From contig NC_066269.1 of NCBI RefSeq assembly GCF_905404315.1, positions 186,001 through 250,000 of the forward strand: 64,000 bases of DNA. Direction: 5' to 3'. The DNA comes from Leptidea sinapis. Taxonomy: Eukaryota > Arthropoda > Insecta > Lepidoptera > Pieridae. Shown piece by piece: positions 10,771 through 20,366 of this stretch (positions are counted from its first letter, which is position 1; the number at the start of each line of letters is the position of its first letter). The position numbers were made by a program, and so were the translations under genes. Under the pieces are notes generated by a model, which saw only the letters and a list, made by a program, of their open reading frames with translations, ran no database searches and was not told the origin of the DNA.

Positions 10771-11374
10771 TAGGGTATTTTCCAATAAGTATGACAACAG
10801 TTATTTCCTAGAACTATTAAATGTGGCAAGCAATATCATCTTATACTGCGAGTACGATAGGGAAAAGTCTAAAAACTATACATTTGTAAATAAATCGTAA
10901 AAAACATGGTCCTTATGCAAGGAACGGCAGTTTAATTTTGAATTAAGTTAACCGTGTCATGTGGAGGCATATTGTATGAAAGGGCTTTGGCACATGCTTA
11001 AGCAGATTATTTTTTTTTGTGTATAGTTTTCGATTTATGACGTAAAATGAAAAAAAACCCTTTCCCTTTTCATAAGTGTAGGTCGTGTGATTGTTTTTGT
11101 ATTGTTTCTAGTTTTTTCACCTTACTTTAATTGAATGTATATTACAAATTATAAATTTTTAATTATGTATAATAATACCTTAATGTTCCGTATAATAATG
11201 TGTACTTAACAAATTAAGCTATTTCTCATTCAACAATTAGTTCCGAGGTAAGTGATCTAGATTAACTTGTCACCTGTAATATTTGCCAATTCAAAATATA
11301 TTGTAGTAAGTTGTACATAATCGTGGAGAATGGCAACTATTGTTTGGAAAATTATTTTTACTATTATTATGTAG
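10771..11374. other. AT-rich spacer, nothing recognised
   Basis: No open frame of note, no repeat unit and no RNA gene that I can support in these 600 bases. Confidence 0.5.
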
Positions 11375-11515
11375 AGTACCCACTTAGCTAGAGGTCCTGG
11401 GTTTGAATCCCGTTAGGTGCAACCATTTATAATAATATGATGAATATTGATGTTAAAATGTATTTAGTAAGTATATAGTATTAAATATATCGTTGTCTCT
11501 ACAGGCTAAGAGTGC
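11375..11515 (+). repeat. tRNA-derived SINE fragment
   Basis: GAGGTCCTGGGTTTGAATCC (11388-11407) carries a Pol III B box (GGTTTGAATCC) followed by CGTTAGGTGCAACCATTTAT. The body contains ATATGATGAATATTGATGTT and the end TATTAAATATATCGTTGTCT (11480-11500). This order of words is that of a common lepidopteran SINE. The A-box half is decayed (CTTAGCTAG near 11380). Confidence 0.6.
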
Positions 11516-12244
11516 GAGAACGATTCAATTCGTTGTGATATTAAAAACATATTTTTTTCATGTTCAACGTCTAAGTATCTAATATCCAAATAATGGAAAA
11601 CATGAGACTTAACGAACATAATTGAAACACAAAGCTTTGCTTCAGGCGACAAACGAGCTTGGTTTTAAGGCTGCCATATTACCTAATATAAGTGCTCGAA
11701 TAATACATTTTGTCAGCTTTTCTATATCTATTTACAAGAGCTGACTCGGTAAACGTTGTTTTGACACTTAGATAATTTATACGTCTAGATAGAACCTCTT
11801 GCTATTAGGCATTGCATGACAACAAGCTAGGTTTATTACTACTTATTTTTAGTATGTCACTTTGTTTTAGTGTGCCTGCGTTGCTGAAAATAGAGATGAA
11901 GAGTTAGCCGCTTTTTTTTCGACGTGTTTACAGCTGTCACAGTCTATGTAGACGTATAAATTATGTAATTTTTGTCGCAGACTGTAGAGACGGATATTTA
12001 TGTATTAACAATTAAATTAAGTACCACGCGCTCGCTCATTGTATGAATTGTTATATGTAATGAAATGTTATTGACTGAATATTTTTATGAAATGATTTAT
12101 TTGTTTGAATCGTGGTAACATAGTTGTTAACAATTGATAGGCACAATTCGCCAATATATCGGCATACAAATATTTGACTGTCAATATTGGAATTTTTATA
12201 TTTATATGTCATTAATACACATTACATAGCTTTAATTCAATAAT
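11516..12244. other. AT-rich spacer, nothing recognised
   Basis: About 730 bases without a convincing gene, repeat or RNA. Only short chance frames are present. Confidence 0.5.
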
Positions 12245-12345
12245 CTATATATATAAAAACTCGAGAACGGCTGGACCGATTTGTCTAATTTTGGTCAGAG
12301 AAGGTTTAAAAGGTGAATAATTATATGAAAATGCTCGGAATTAAA
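12245..12345 (+). repeat. Short dispersed repeat scrap (possibly Helitron-like)
   Basis: CTATATATATAAAAACTCGA followed by GAACGGCTGGACCGATTTG and GAAAATGCTCGGAATTA is a word series seen at the end of common lepidopteran non-autonomous elements, some described as Helitrons. The class assignment is from recall. It lies directly before the remnant LTR of G1. Confidence 0.4.
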
Positions 12346-12362
12346 GAAGTAAGTAGTAAGTG

Positions 12363-12407
12363 AACACTAAGTCTCTTCTATCTTCTTCTTCTTGGAACAC
12401 TTCCATG
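12363..12407 (-). repeat. G1 3' LTR remnant (45 bp)
   Basis: GAACACTAAGTCTCTTCTAT and the following CTTCTTCTTGG tract are identical to part of the G1 5' LTR (about 14920-14960). Both LTR ends are missing, so no target duplication can be read on this side. Confidence 0.75.
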
Positions 12408-13480
12408 ACTATCGGCGATAGTCCACACAAAATCTAGTTGATCCATACTTCTTCTTCACCAGAACCATTGGAGAACGCCATGGACTGGATGACGGTTCTA
12501 TCACACCATTTTCTTTCATATCCCGAATCATGTCTTCCACTTCTTGTTCGCGTGCAAACGGAATACGTCTTGGTCTTTGCTGTATCGGAACACTGCCTCC
12601 TGTGTCGATCTTGTGTTTCACCAAACCAGTTCTTCCGATGTCCCCGTCGTTCTTCGAGAACATCCCGGCGTAGCGTAGCAGGAAATTTCTCGCTTTTATT
12701 AACTGTAGCTTGGTAAGATTGTCCTTATAGCCATCCAGAAGTTTCTGTATGTTCACATCCTGGCTTGCAGCTACGGTCTTCCTCCCTTCTTCACACTTTC
12801 TTAACCAAGCTATCTCCTCAGAAGCTCCGATCACTGTTCCCTTCCTAATGATTTGCTTGTCCTCATGAGGATTAAACACGGGAACCAGCGCAAATTGGGA
12901 GTTTCCCACATCAGTTCTGGCTGGGATCCATGTCGTGTCCGATGTCTCTCCATCTATTATAGTGCATTTACAAGGTCTTCCTCTGTCATCCCTTGCCAGG
13001 ACTACCGAGACTAGAGTCTGCGATCTCGGATTTAATGTAGTGTCTCTTAAGCACAACACTTTCCCAAAAGTCCGCCTTTTATTGGAATTTCTTCATCTCA
13101 ATGTTTCATGTAAATGGTACACTGATGATTTCGAAGAAAATCACACCCAATGATGCAGTCATCTGTGATATTCGTGATTACCAGTACAACGTATCCCCAA
13201 TTTCATGGCCACGATCTTCTCTCCCTGGACTGGTATACGTTGGCCGGTAGCTGTTGTGAGTGTTACGTTTACATTTTCTCGCATATGTCGTCATCCGATG
13301 CTCTCTAGTCTTCTTTGGCTAACGACTGTACGTGAAGCTCCCATATCCAAAGTGAAACGGCAAGATTTTCTATTTATCATTCCTTCTATAACTAAAGTGT
13401 TTCCGTCACATGTCTGCTTAACGAAGATCCTTGGGGCTTTGCTTCTACCGACCAGCACCCACCCCACTGGCCTTTTCTAG
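12408..13480 (-). pseudogene. G1 protease and RT N-terminus
   Basis: Above 13340 the reverse strand reads the retroviral-type protease region (the Thr-Gly-Ala core is altered by substitutions such as GASYTVVS-like reading), then GDTLYW-type and DDCIIGLDFLRN-type words in shifting frames. From 13059 one frame is open for 216 codons: MLCLRDTTLNPRSQTLVSVV, the linker to the RT (LRKCEEGRKTVAASQD, NFLLRYAGMFSKNDGD), HKIDTGGSVPIQQRPRRIPF, EVEDMIRDMKENGVIEPSSS and PMVLVKKKYGSTRFCVDYRR. It stops there, before the catalytic Asp motifs. The protein would have been the polyprotein's protease-RT part; this copy cannot polymerise. Confidence 0.82.
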
Positions 13481-14733
13481 TTTTCCTGCTGCTCCAGTGG
13501 TGATGTTGAGACCGCCGTCTCCTTCCTACCTTGCGTTATGCTCTCACGCCTGGGGCAAGTACCCCTAATGTGTCCTCACTCCCCACACCCATAGCATACT
13601 GGGTTACATGCTTGCCTTTGGCTGGGATCTGCTGGTACAATTTTGCGGAGTCTCAACACCCGAGAATCGTGCGAACCGCTTCCACTTCCAACGCATGTGC
13701 TACCGCTTCCTTCAAGCTAGTATGATAACTCAATCGTACGGCTGCTCTTACTTCGGCGTCCCGTATTCCATCGATGAACACTTGGTGCAGCTGGCGACGA
13801 CTGATATGCTTTACGCACTAGCTTCTCAGCTTCCACGGACCACTGCTGCAGATTTTCGTTGGCCCTTTGACTGCGGTCCTTAAGTTGCGCCCGATACAAA
13901 TGCTCAAGGTGTGTATCGCCATAACGTGCCTCCAACGCGTCAAGTTACCTCCTCCTTCGCAGCGCCGAGTGCTTCCAATACGGAAAGTGCTTTGTCACGG
14001 AGCGCTAGTGTGAGGGCAGAATGTGCTTCTTGGTCACTTCAACCACTTGCTCTTCTGAACGTCTCTAATTGTAGCTTGAAGGCGGCCCAGGAAGACTTGC
14101 CGTCGTAGGGGGGTACATTCAAACTTCTGGTCGATGTGATTCCGCAGGTGACTCCTGAGTTGGCTGAAGGACCCCCACACACGACCTTCTTATTTAGCTT
14201 ATGAATGGTTGCTTCCATCTCCCACATCTTCCTTTCCACAGTGTAAATCCGGGCGATCTCCTTTTCTACAGCGTCAATTCGGGCGGAGTTTTTCCGCACC
14301 ATGGATAAAATTTCCTTGGAGAGGCCTTCATGCAGACCTCGCAGCTGCTCCTCCTGTCGACGTGCTTGCTCTTCCTGTCGACGTGATTGCTCTTCCTGCA
14401 AGGCCCGCAGCTGCTCCTCCTGTTGGAGTGCTTGCTCCTCCTGTCGGCGCGCTTGTTCCTCTTGCAAGCCGCGCAGCTGCTCCTCCTGTCGGCGCGCGTG
14501 CTCCTCTTATCGGCGCTCTTGTTCCTCTTGCAAGCTCGGCAGCTGCTCCTCCTGTCGGTGTGCTTGTTCTTGCATCATGGCGGCCATCTGCTGCATGAGC
14601 GCGCTGATGTTTACGGCAGGAGCCTGCGGTGCTGACACGGTTGCACTGAGTCCAGAGCCTTCTTGTGACTCGTCCTCTGCCGCTGCAGCTGCTCCTGCTC
14701 GCGTGGTCACTCCCTTCTCGTTCCTGGGCACTA
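13481..14733 (-). pseudogene. G1 gag: coiled coil with QEEQ repeats, capsid-like region, CCHC knuckle
   Basis: The start ATG (MPLVPRNEKG) is at about 14733. An Ala/Glu-rich leader is followed by a Gln/Glu/Arg repeat zone (RQEEQARRQEEQLRGLQEEQ-like, 14340-14580) predicted to form a long coiled coil and encoded by a tandem minisatellite. A TAA near 14508 breaks it. Next come EKEIARI helices, the capsid-like block YDGKSSWAAFKLQLE near 14090, YRAQLKDRSQRANENLQQWS near 13880 and a CCHC zinc knuckle (CYGCGE-type) near 13570-13600. Frame shifts lie near 14030 and 13790 (missing residues). Gag would package the element RNA. Confidence 0.8.
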
Positions 14734-14747
14734 ATGGCATATTTCCA

Positions 14748-14765
14748 ATCCCACTTCTGACACCA
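14748..14765 (-). other. G1 primer-binding site, tRNA-Leu type
   Basis: TGGTGTCAGAAGTGGGAT begins two bases inside the LTR. This is the primer site form of mdg3/micropia/blastopia-like Gypsy elements, complementary to the 3' end of a tRNA-Leu. The tRNA assignment is from knowledge of that clade. Confidence 0.6.
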
Positions 14766-14767
14766 AT

Positions 14768-15429
14768 TGACACGAGAGTGGGTCAGGGATTGGAAATAAT
14801 ACTCCGCTTATAGTAACGAGTCTTTATTTGCGTTCACTTTTTCTGAACTTGTACTTCTCCGGTCTGCCGCTTTTCCTCTTGTGGGCGGCGGTACCTTCAA
14901 CGCGTCACACTGCACCGAACACTAAGTCTCTTCTATCTTCTTCTTCTTGGAACACTTCCAATTTTCACTACTTCTTCCTTTCTTCTTCTTCTTTACACTT
15001 TCGAGTCAGAACTAGAACTGCCGTAGGCCACGCTTAGTACGGCTTATATACCCCCGGATCTGTTCTATTTTCAAAATGATTCTCCCATTCCATCTTTAAA
15101 TTTAAATTGTACTAGAAAATTCTTTTAACTATTTTTATCCTGCTTACACATTTTCCATCCCTTTTTTTCTGTTCGATTTGATCCTGAACTTACTAGAAAT
15201 TTCCATTAACTTTTCAAAACCCAAAAATATTCCATACACTGGTAGGTGTATCGAACCCGGGTCTACAGCGTCTAAAGTAAACACATTTACGCTAAAGCTA
15301 CGAGTATTGCTCACGGAGCTGTTGAAATTATCAATGTCTTGAAGTTTGTCAACCCTCGTCATGTATGTTGCTGCACGATATGACGTTTGACAACTCTCGT
15401 CATAAACGTCGAAGCGTTGCTACGCGACA
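14768..15429 (-). repeat. G1 5' LTR (662 bp)
   Basis: On the minus strand it starts TGTCGCGTAGCAACGCTTCG and ends CTCGTGTCA, fitting TG...CA termini. It holds a TATATAAG box at 15044-15051, a GAAGAAGAAGA-type purine tract and an AATAAAG polyadenylation signal near 14830. The four copies in this window agree on these landmarks. Confidence 0.85.
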
Positions 15430-15529
15430 ATATTATTAAAGAGAGATTTTGCAGCAATTTTTCAATTTTCCTCCTCCATGACTGTTATGCAATACATAAT
15501 GACTGATTGACATAATAATAAATTATAAA
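15430..15529. other. Short AT-rich flank between G1 and L4
   Basis: ATATTATTAAAGAGAG directly follows the G1 LTR. No duplicated counterpart can be found because the other G1 end is deleted. It may be the outer L4 3' region. Confidence 0.4.
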
Positions 15530-15682
15530 ATAATAATAATAAAATTCTTTATTAGTTTTAACAAATTCTCCATAATAAATAGTGGCAAGAACATCCTTTT
15601 AAGCATATAAAGAATGCTTGTGCCATGAGGCTCCGCTCTTTCTTAGCCTTAAAATAACATGTTTAGAGGACTTAATAATATT

Positions 15683-15692
15683 TTAAATGTGC

Positions 15693-15728
<36 letters not shown>

Positions 15729-18700
15729 GTGTGTGTGTGTGTGCGTGTGTGTGTGTGTGTGTATGTGTGTAGTGGTAGTATCCAGGCGATCAGTGCAATT
15801 TTACATTCATGGGCGTTTTTATTATATATACGTAACTGTTTGTTTATTTTATTATAATGAAATGCCGCACGACATTTATACTGCATGCTGTAGAATTCCG
15901 TCCTAAATGGTGTAACAAAGGCCACTTTGTCTTTCCTTCGTTTGTGTTCAATATTAGGATCGTATGTTATTGTTTTATGCAATTTGAGAACACATTGTAC
16001 AATATATGACTTTCTGACAGTTAATAGGGTACAAAGCTGATACATGCGTTCTGTAGAAAAACGTTGTCGCTTAAAGTGCATAACCTTTAAAAGTGCTCTT
16101 TGGGCTCTTTCCACTTCCAGTAATCTTGATTTATTAGCACCACCCCATACTGCGATACAATATACAGTTACAGACTGAACTAGAGCTATATATATGTCAT
16201 GCAGTAAGTATCTCTGAGGGCCCTTATTTTTTGGTGAATACTTGGGAGCTATGTACCTAAGAGACTTAAATATCCAGATAAATTTTCTAATCCTGGCGCT
16301 AACATATTCAATTTGAGGAAACCAGGAAAGCCGCTGGTCGACCATAATACCCAGGTATTTCGTGACATGCACTTTGCTAATCTTGGGACAGTTACAGTTA
16401 GTTCTAGCAGTGTCTTCACTATTGTGTATTTTAACTTCAAAATCATTTGTGGGTTGACTGTTGTTGTAGATGGTATGGCAAATGTAGTTTGTTTTAGCAG
16501 TATTAATTGTGAGTAAATTTTATTTCAACCAATTGGCAACTAGTGCCATCCCTTGTTCAGCAGCGCATTTTGTTTCTTGCCAGGTGTCTCCTGCAAAGAC
16601 AATCGCCGTATCATCGGCATACGAGAAGATTTTGGCGTTGTTAATTTGTAAATTACAGAGGTCATTGATATAAATTAAAAATAAAGTAGGGCCTAACACG
16701 CTTCCTTGTGGAACACCACATGATACGTTGACATCCTGACTTGACTACTGGCCCAATTTAGCCTTTTGCTTCCTATTACAAAAATAATTTTTAAAAATAG
16801 CAAGTTGTGTGCCTCTTATCCCAATTGATTCCAGTTTTTGCACAACGATAGGGAGAGATACAGTATCAAATGCCTTTTTCAGGTCAATAAAGACTCATAG
16901 GCACTTTTTTCTTTTGTCAAGGTGATCTGTAATTAGCGAAGTTAAGGATATTACTGCATCTTCCGTTGATAAGTTCTTCCTTAAGCCAAATTGAGATGAG
17001 GATATTATGTTAAATTTTTCTAGGTAATTTAATAGTCTTGTGTTTAGCATTTTTTCTAAGATTTTTGATAAAACAGGTAATACCGATATGGGTCTATAAT
17101 TTGTTATATTGTCTCTGTCCCCACTCTTGTACACAGGAGTAATCATAGCTTTCTTTAATAAATCAGGAAAAATACCGGTCTTAAAACACAGATTAGCTAG
17201 GTGCACTATAATTGGGGTAATAACGTGTTTCACATATTTTATATACTTGGTTGAAATATTGTCCCACCCTGCGGCACTATCTGCTTTTAAATTGGTTATG
17301 GTATTGTTCACTTCATCACTATCAGTATCAAGTAAAACAAATGATTGAAGTTGTCTGGGAATGTTATTTATAAATTGATTTAGTTCAATATTTGATGGGC
17401 CTAATATTATTTCCTTTGCAAGTTTCTGCCCTATGCTAGCGAAATAGTCATTAATATAGTTTGCTGATTCAATAGGATTAGGTTTAATATTTGTCAGTTC
17501 GGGATTTAATTGATTAGGTTTACTGGTGAAAGTAATGTTTTTATTTTATATTCTTCCAAGTAATTAAATTAAATTAAATTAATTACAAATTTTGTAATTG
17601 AGTTTTCAAGTAGTTTTCTATCATATATTCTTTTCAGTTTCTTGATTATTTTATTACAATAATTTCTATATCGGGTATATGTAATTCTTTTTATTTCGTT
17701 GTGAGGGTCGAGTTGAACTTGTTGGTTGCTTGGAAGGTTGTTCCGATTTTTTATGCACCTTAATATACCTGTAGTAATCCAAGGTTTAATGATACGTTTG
17801 CTTTTTGGAATGATTTTGGTAGTGGTATTTTCTTTTATTGACTCTATCAGTTTGGAAATCAAACAGTCGGTTACTAGGTTTGGGTAGTCACAAAAAAGAA
17901 GCTCAGATATGTTTTTATCAAGTAGGTATTTAAGTGCATTTTCAAAATTAATAGCTGTAGTCGTATTTTGCCGGGTGAAGATATTTTTTACTGTTTCAAG
18001 TTTTAAAAATGTGGTGTAATGATCAGTGTACATGCAGATACATTATTTGTATTAATTTTAATCATAAAGTGATCCAAACAACTATTTTCTCTAGTTGGTA
18101 AAGTATGACCTGGAAGTATACCGTAGACTGATATCTTATTAAGATAATTAATTCTGTTATTATACTAATTTGATGTTTCAGAAATTTTTGATCTAATATT
18201 TATATTAATATCACCTGCAATGATTATATTTTTTTCCGAACTGATACAATTTAGATATGTACAAAGTGAGTTTATAAAATTTTCTGCATAACTGTATGAT
18301 GGGGAGCGATAAATACATACTAAGGTATTATTCAGTATTTCCACCTGCAAACATGACGCTTGAGAAAGTTTGATTTCCTTGACTTTTGGTTTTAGTGTTT
18401 CTTTTACATACACAACTACCCCGTCGTTTTGATTATGTTGCCTAGTTGTTTCATAGGAATTATAATTATTTAATTTTGGTGTCGGTTTTTTTGAGTTTAA
18501 TCGGCATTCGGTAAGAATTATTATATCTGTTTCGAACTTAAAACCAGATAAATTTACCAGGAAATCATCATAATTACAGTATATGCTGCGTATATTTTGA
18601 GAGAAAACAGTAAGATCATGTTTTTTACATTGCAATACATTTCTAAATCGGAACTATTATATGTAATAGTCTGGGCTATTTCTACGTGGTCTATATCATT

Positions 18701-18748
18701 TATTGTTTGGATAATAATAAGGTGAATTATAAACAAACTTTTGTTCAA
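15683..18748 (-). pseudogene. L4 ORF2: endonuclease and reverse transcriptase
   Basis: Endonuclease blocks: VFSQNIRSIYCNYDDF (18600), IIILTECRLNSKK, VCIYRSPSYSYAENF near 18310 and IIIAGDININI near 18200. A linker with KPWITTGILRCIKNRN near 17760 leads to RT: LKADSAAGWDNIS, NYRPISVLPVLSK near 17090, VFIDLKKAFDTVS near 16880, SCGVPQGSVLGPTLF near 16700 and SYADDTAIVF near 16610. The thumb and C-terminus (YLGIMVDQRLSWF, YCIAVWGGA) end in the HTHT run at 15690-15772. A TGA after KKCL at 16895 and several frame slips (for example near 16750 and 18050) kill it. The family is distinct from LY and J. Confidence 0.85.
15690..15772 (+). repeat. (GT)n microsatellite with GC interruptions
   Basis: About 80 bases of GTGTGT with GCGT interruptions. 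It lies inside the 3' end of L4 ORF2, where the minus frame reads it as a run of His-Thr. Confidence 0.95.
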
Positions 18749-19061
18749 GAAGGGTCAGACTTTCAAAGTTTTGTGGAGGAGTGATGTGGAGTGTGATAGT
18801 ACGCTTGTATATACTGATGCGATAGTTGCATGGTAAATTCGTTACAAATGATTGACAAAAGAGAATATTTATTAGAGTTTGTATTTGTTGTAAATTTTTG
18901 TGAATGAGGTATATTTTTGTATGAGTAATATGTGTGTACGATGATAATGCGTAAATGAAAATGTGAAAATATTTAGATATGTTAAATGGAAAATAGTTAC
19001 ATAAGTTATCGATTGTATGTAGTACATTGATCGAACCCTTCTTTTTAAATATAATATATAG

Positions 19062-19935
19062 TCAATCCTTCAGAAGCAGCTGATGTATTTGTTCTTCGTT
19101 GTTTATAATGATGATGGGCGTAGTTTCAGATTTTCTTACAAAGACCTTACCAAAGGAAGTCCAGCAGAACTTATACGATTTTGACTTCGACATGCTGCGC
19201 GCCTGGAAATAAAGACGTGATGCCTTTGCAGTCAGATGTTCAGACAAGAATATAGGAGTCTCTTCTTGTGTTTTAAAACCGAGATGTTTGGATCGTAGTT
19301 TGCTTTGGTTTCTTATATTGTAAGCTTTGGCTTTCTTTAGTAACTCTGTCTTGATAAGGGTAGAGTTTGTTTCAACTATAATTGGTGTGGTTTTTATATC
19401 AGTTGTTTTTCCTCGAATACGGTAAATGTCCTTCATATCAGGTTTCAGGATTTTACATTCTAAATTATCGGAAAGGCACATTACCATCTGAATAAGATCC
19501 TCTGTATTTTCTTTATCCTTTTTCGGCACATTTTTTATTACGAAGTTTGACTTCCGGTTTTCTATTTGCATTACATCTATTTTATTTTCCAATATTGTAA
19601 TATATTTCTTGTCATCTTTCGCCTGTTTTTCTAATAATTCTATCTTTTGTGCAGTCACATAGGCGATAGAACTCCCAATGTTGAGGTTGGTTTGCTGCAC
19701 TTCTTTTAAAGCAGCAGTGACTTGTTTGAGTTTTTCCGGTTGTGAGATACAGAAACTAGTCATAAGTTGCCTTATTTCTTCCTTAAATTCGTTGAACTGC
19801 ACGTTAAATGGCTCATCAAGTTGACTTCTATCTCTTTTTTGGCGCAGGGTAATAGGATTCGGGGGGGGGTGTGATCCATATTACTCACCTGGTTTATTTC
19901 TGAATCAGATAAACTTTTTTCAAATGATTGATCCA
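19062..19935 (-). pseudogene. L4 ORF1: coiled coil with baculovirus-FP25K-like domain
   Basis: From 19802 down one frame is open for 246 codons. It shows an N-terminal helix (VQFNEFKEEIRQLM), a coiled coil (KIELLEKQAKDDKKYITILE), then FVIKNVPKK, YRIRGKT, PIIVETNS, the block FLSEHLTAKASRLYFQAR and GKVFVRKSE, the order seen in FP25K-like ORF1 proteins of insect LINEs. The likely true ATG is at 19935 (MDQSFEKSLSDSEINQV). A run of nine C on the coding strand at 19861-19869 puts that start one base out of frame. Everything else is intact, so this may be a recent slip or an assembly error. The protein would bind and chaperone LINE RNA. Confidence 0.75.
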
Positions 19936-20366
19936 TTTAGTGACCTGTTAAGGGGGATAACAGAATAGAGTTCGGTTGTTAGCAGGGTTGGCAATGTATT
20001 TCAATTTTATCCCCAGATAGGAAAGTAAACCGGAACCATAGGTAGCGCAATTTCAAAATGTAAGTATACCCTTACCACAAAATAGGTTAGGTAGGACACA
20101 AAAGCGATATCCACTATCGCTCGGCGGCGTAGCGTAGTAGCGGGCGAAAGGTATGATGATCTGTGACTCACAGCATGCAGCGAGCCGCGAGCGGCCTGCG
20201 TGTCAATTCTTCACGTGTTAACTTACAATCCACGATGTTTTTAAATCACTATTTTTGCTACACGTTAATTTGTAAGTAGATTCTTACACTTTACTATTAC
20301 TTATTACTGTTGGTCACTTATTGCGCTTTCTAGTGATGTATATAACACTAAGTATATTGAATTATT
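19936..20366 (-). other. Probable L4 leader and spacer
   Basis: About 430 bases with a GC-richer part near 20110-20220 (CGGCGGCGTAGCGTAGTAGC, CGAGCCGCGAGCGGCC) unlike the AT-rich surroundings. It most likely is the L4 5' untranslated region with its internal promoter. No ORF was found. Confidence 0.4.

Larger units (their letters stand above)
12363..15429 (-). mobile_element. G1: Ty3/Gypsy element, deleted from RT into 3' LTR
   Basis: Minus-strand copy: 5' LTR (14768-15429), primer site, gag, protease and the first third of pol. At 12408 it jumps from the RT N-terminus to a 45-base piece of LTR (12363-12407). The central and 3' pol and most of the 3' LTR are gone. The junction holds a small palindrome (see findings). 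The family is shared with G2, G3 and G4. Confidence 0.85.
15530..19935 (-). mobile_element. L4: near full-length LINE with FP25K-like ORF1
   Basis: Minus-strand LINE with ORF1 (19062-19935), an AT-rich 310-base spacer (18749-19061) and ORF2 (15683-18748), ending in (ATA)n-rich sequence near 15530. A coiled-coil/FP25K-like ORF1 paired with an endonuclease-RT ORF2 is a layout known in insect LINEs. A GT microsatellite expanded at the ORF2 end. The leader probably extends to about 20360. Confidence 0.82.

Noticed and set aside
12245..12345. Complete Helitron
   Set aside because: Only one short word series is present; no TC start, CTRR hairpin end or Rep/helicase ORF was found.
15690..15772. CRISPR-like or direct-repeat array; also checked the gag tandem repeats
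   Set aside because: Microsatellite and coding minisatellite, with no spacer structure; the genome is eukaryotic.
15690..15906. Frames rich in Cys-Val or His-Thr
   Set aside because: Pure translation of the GT microsatellite at the end of L4 ORF2.
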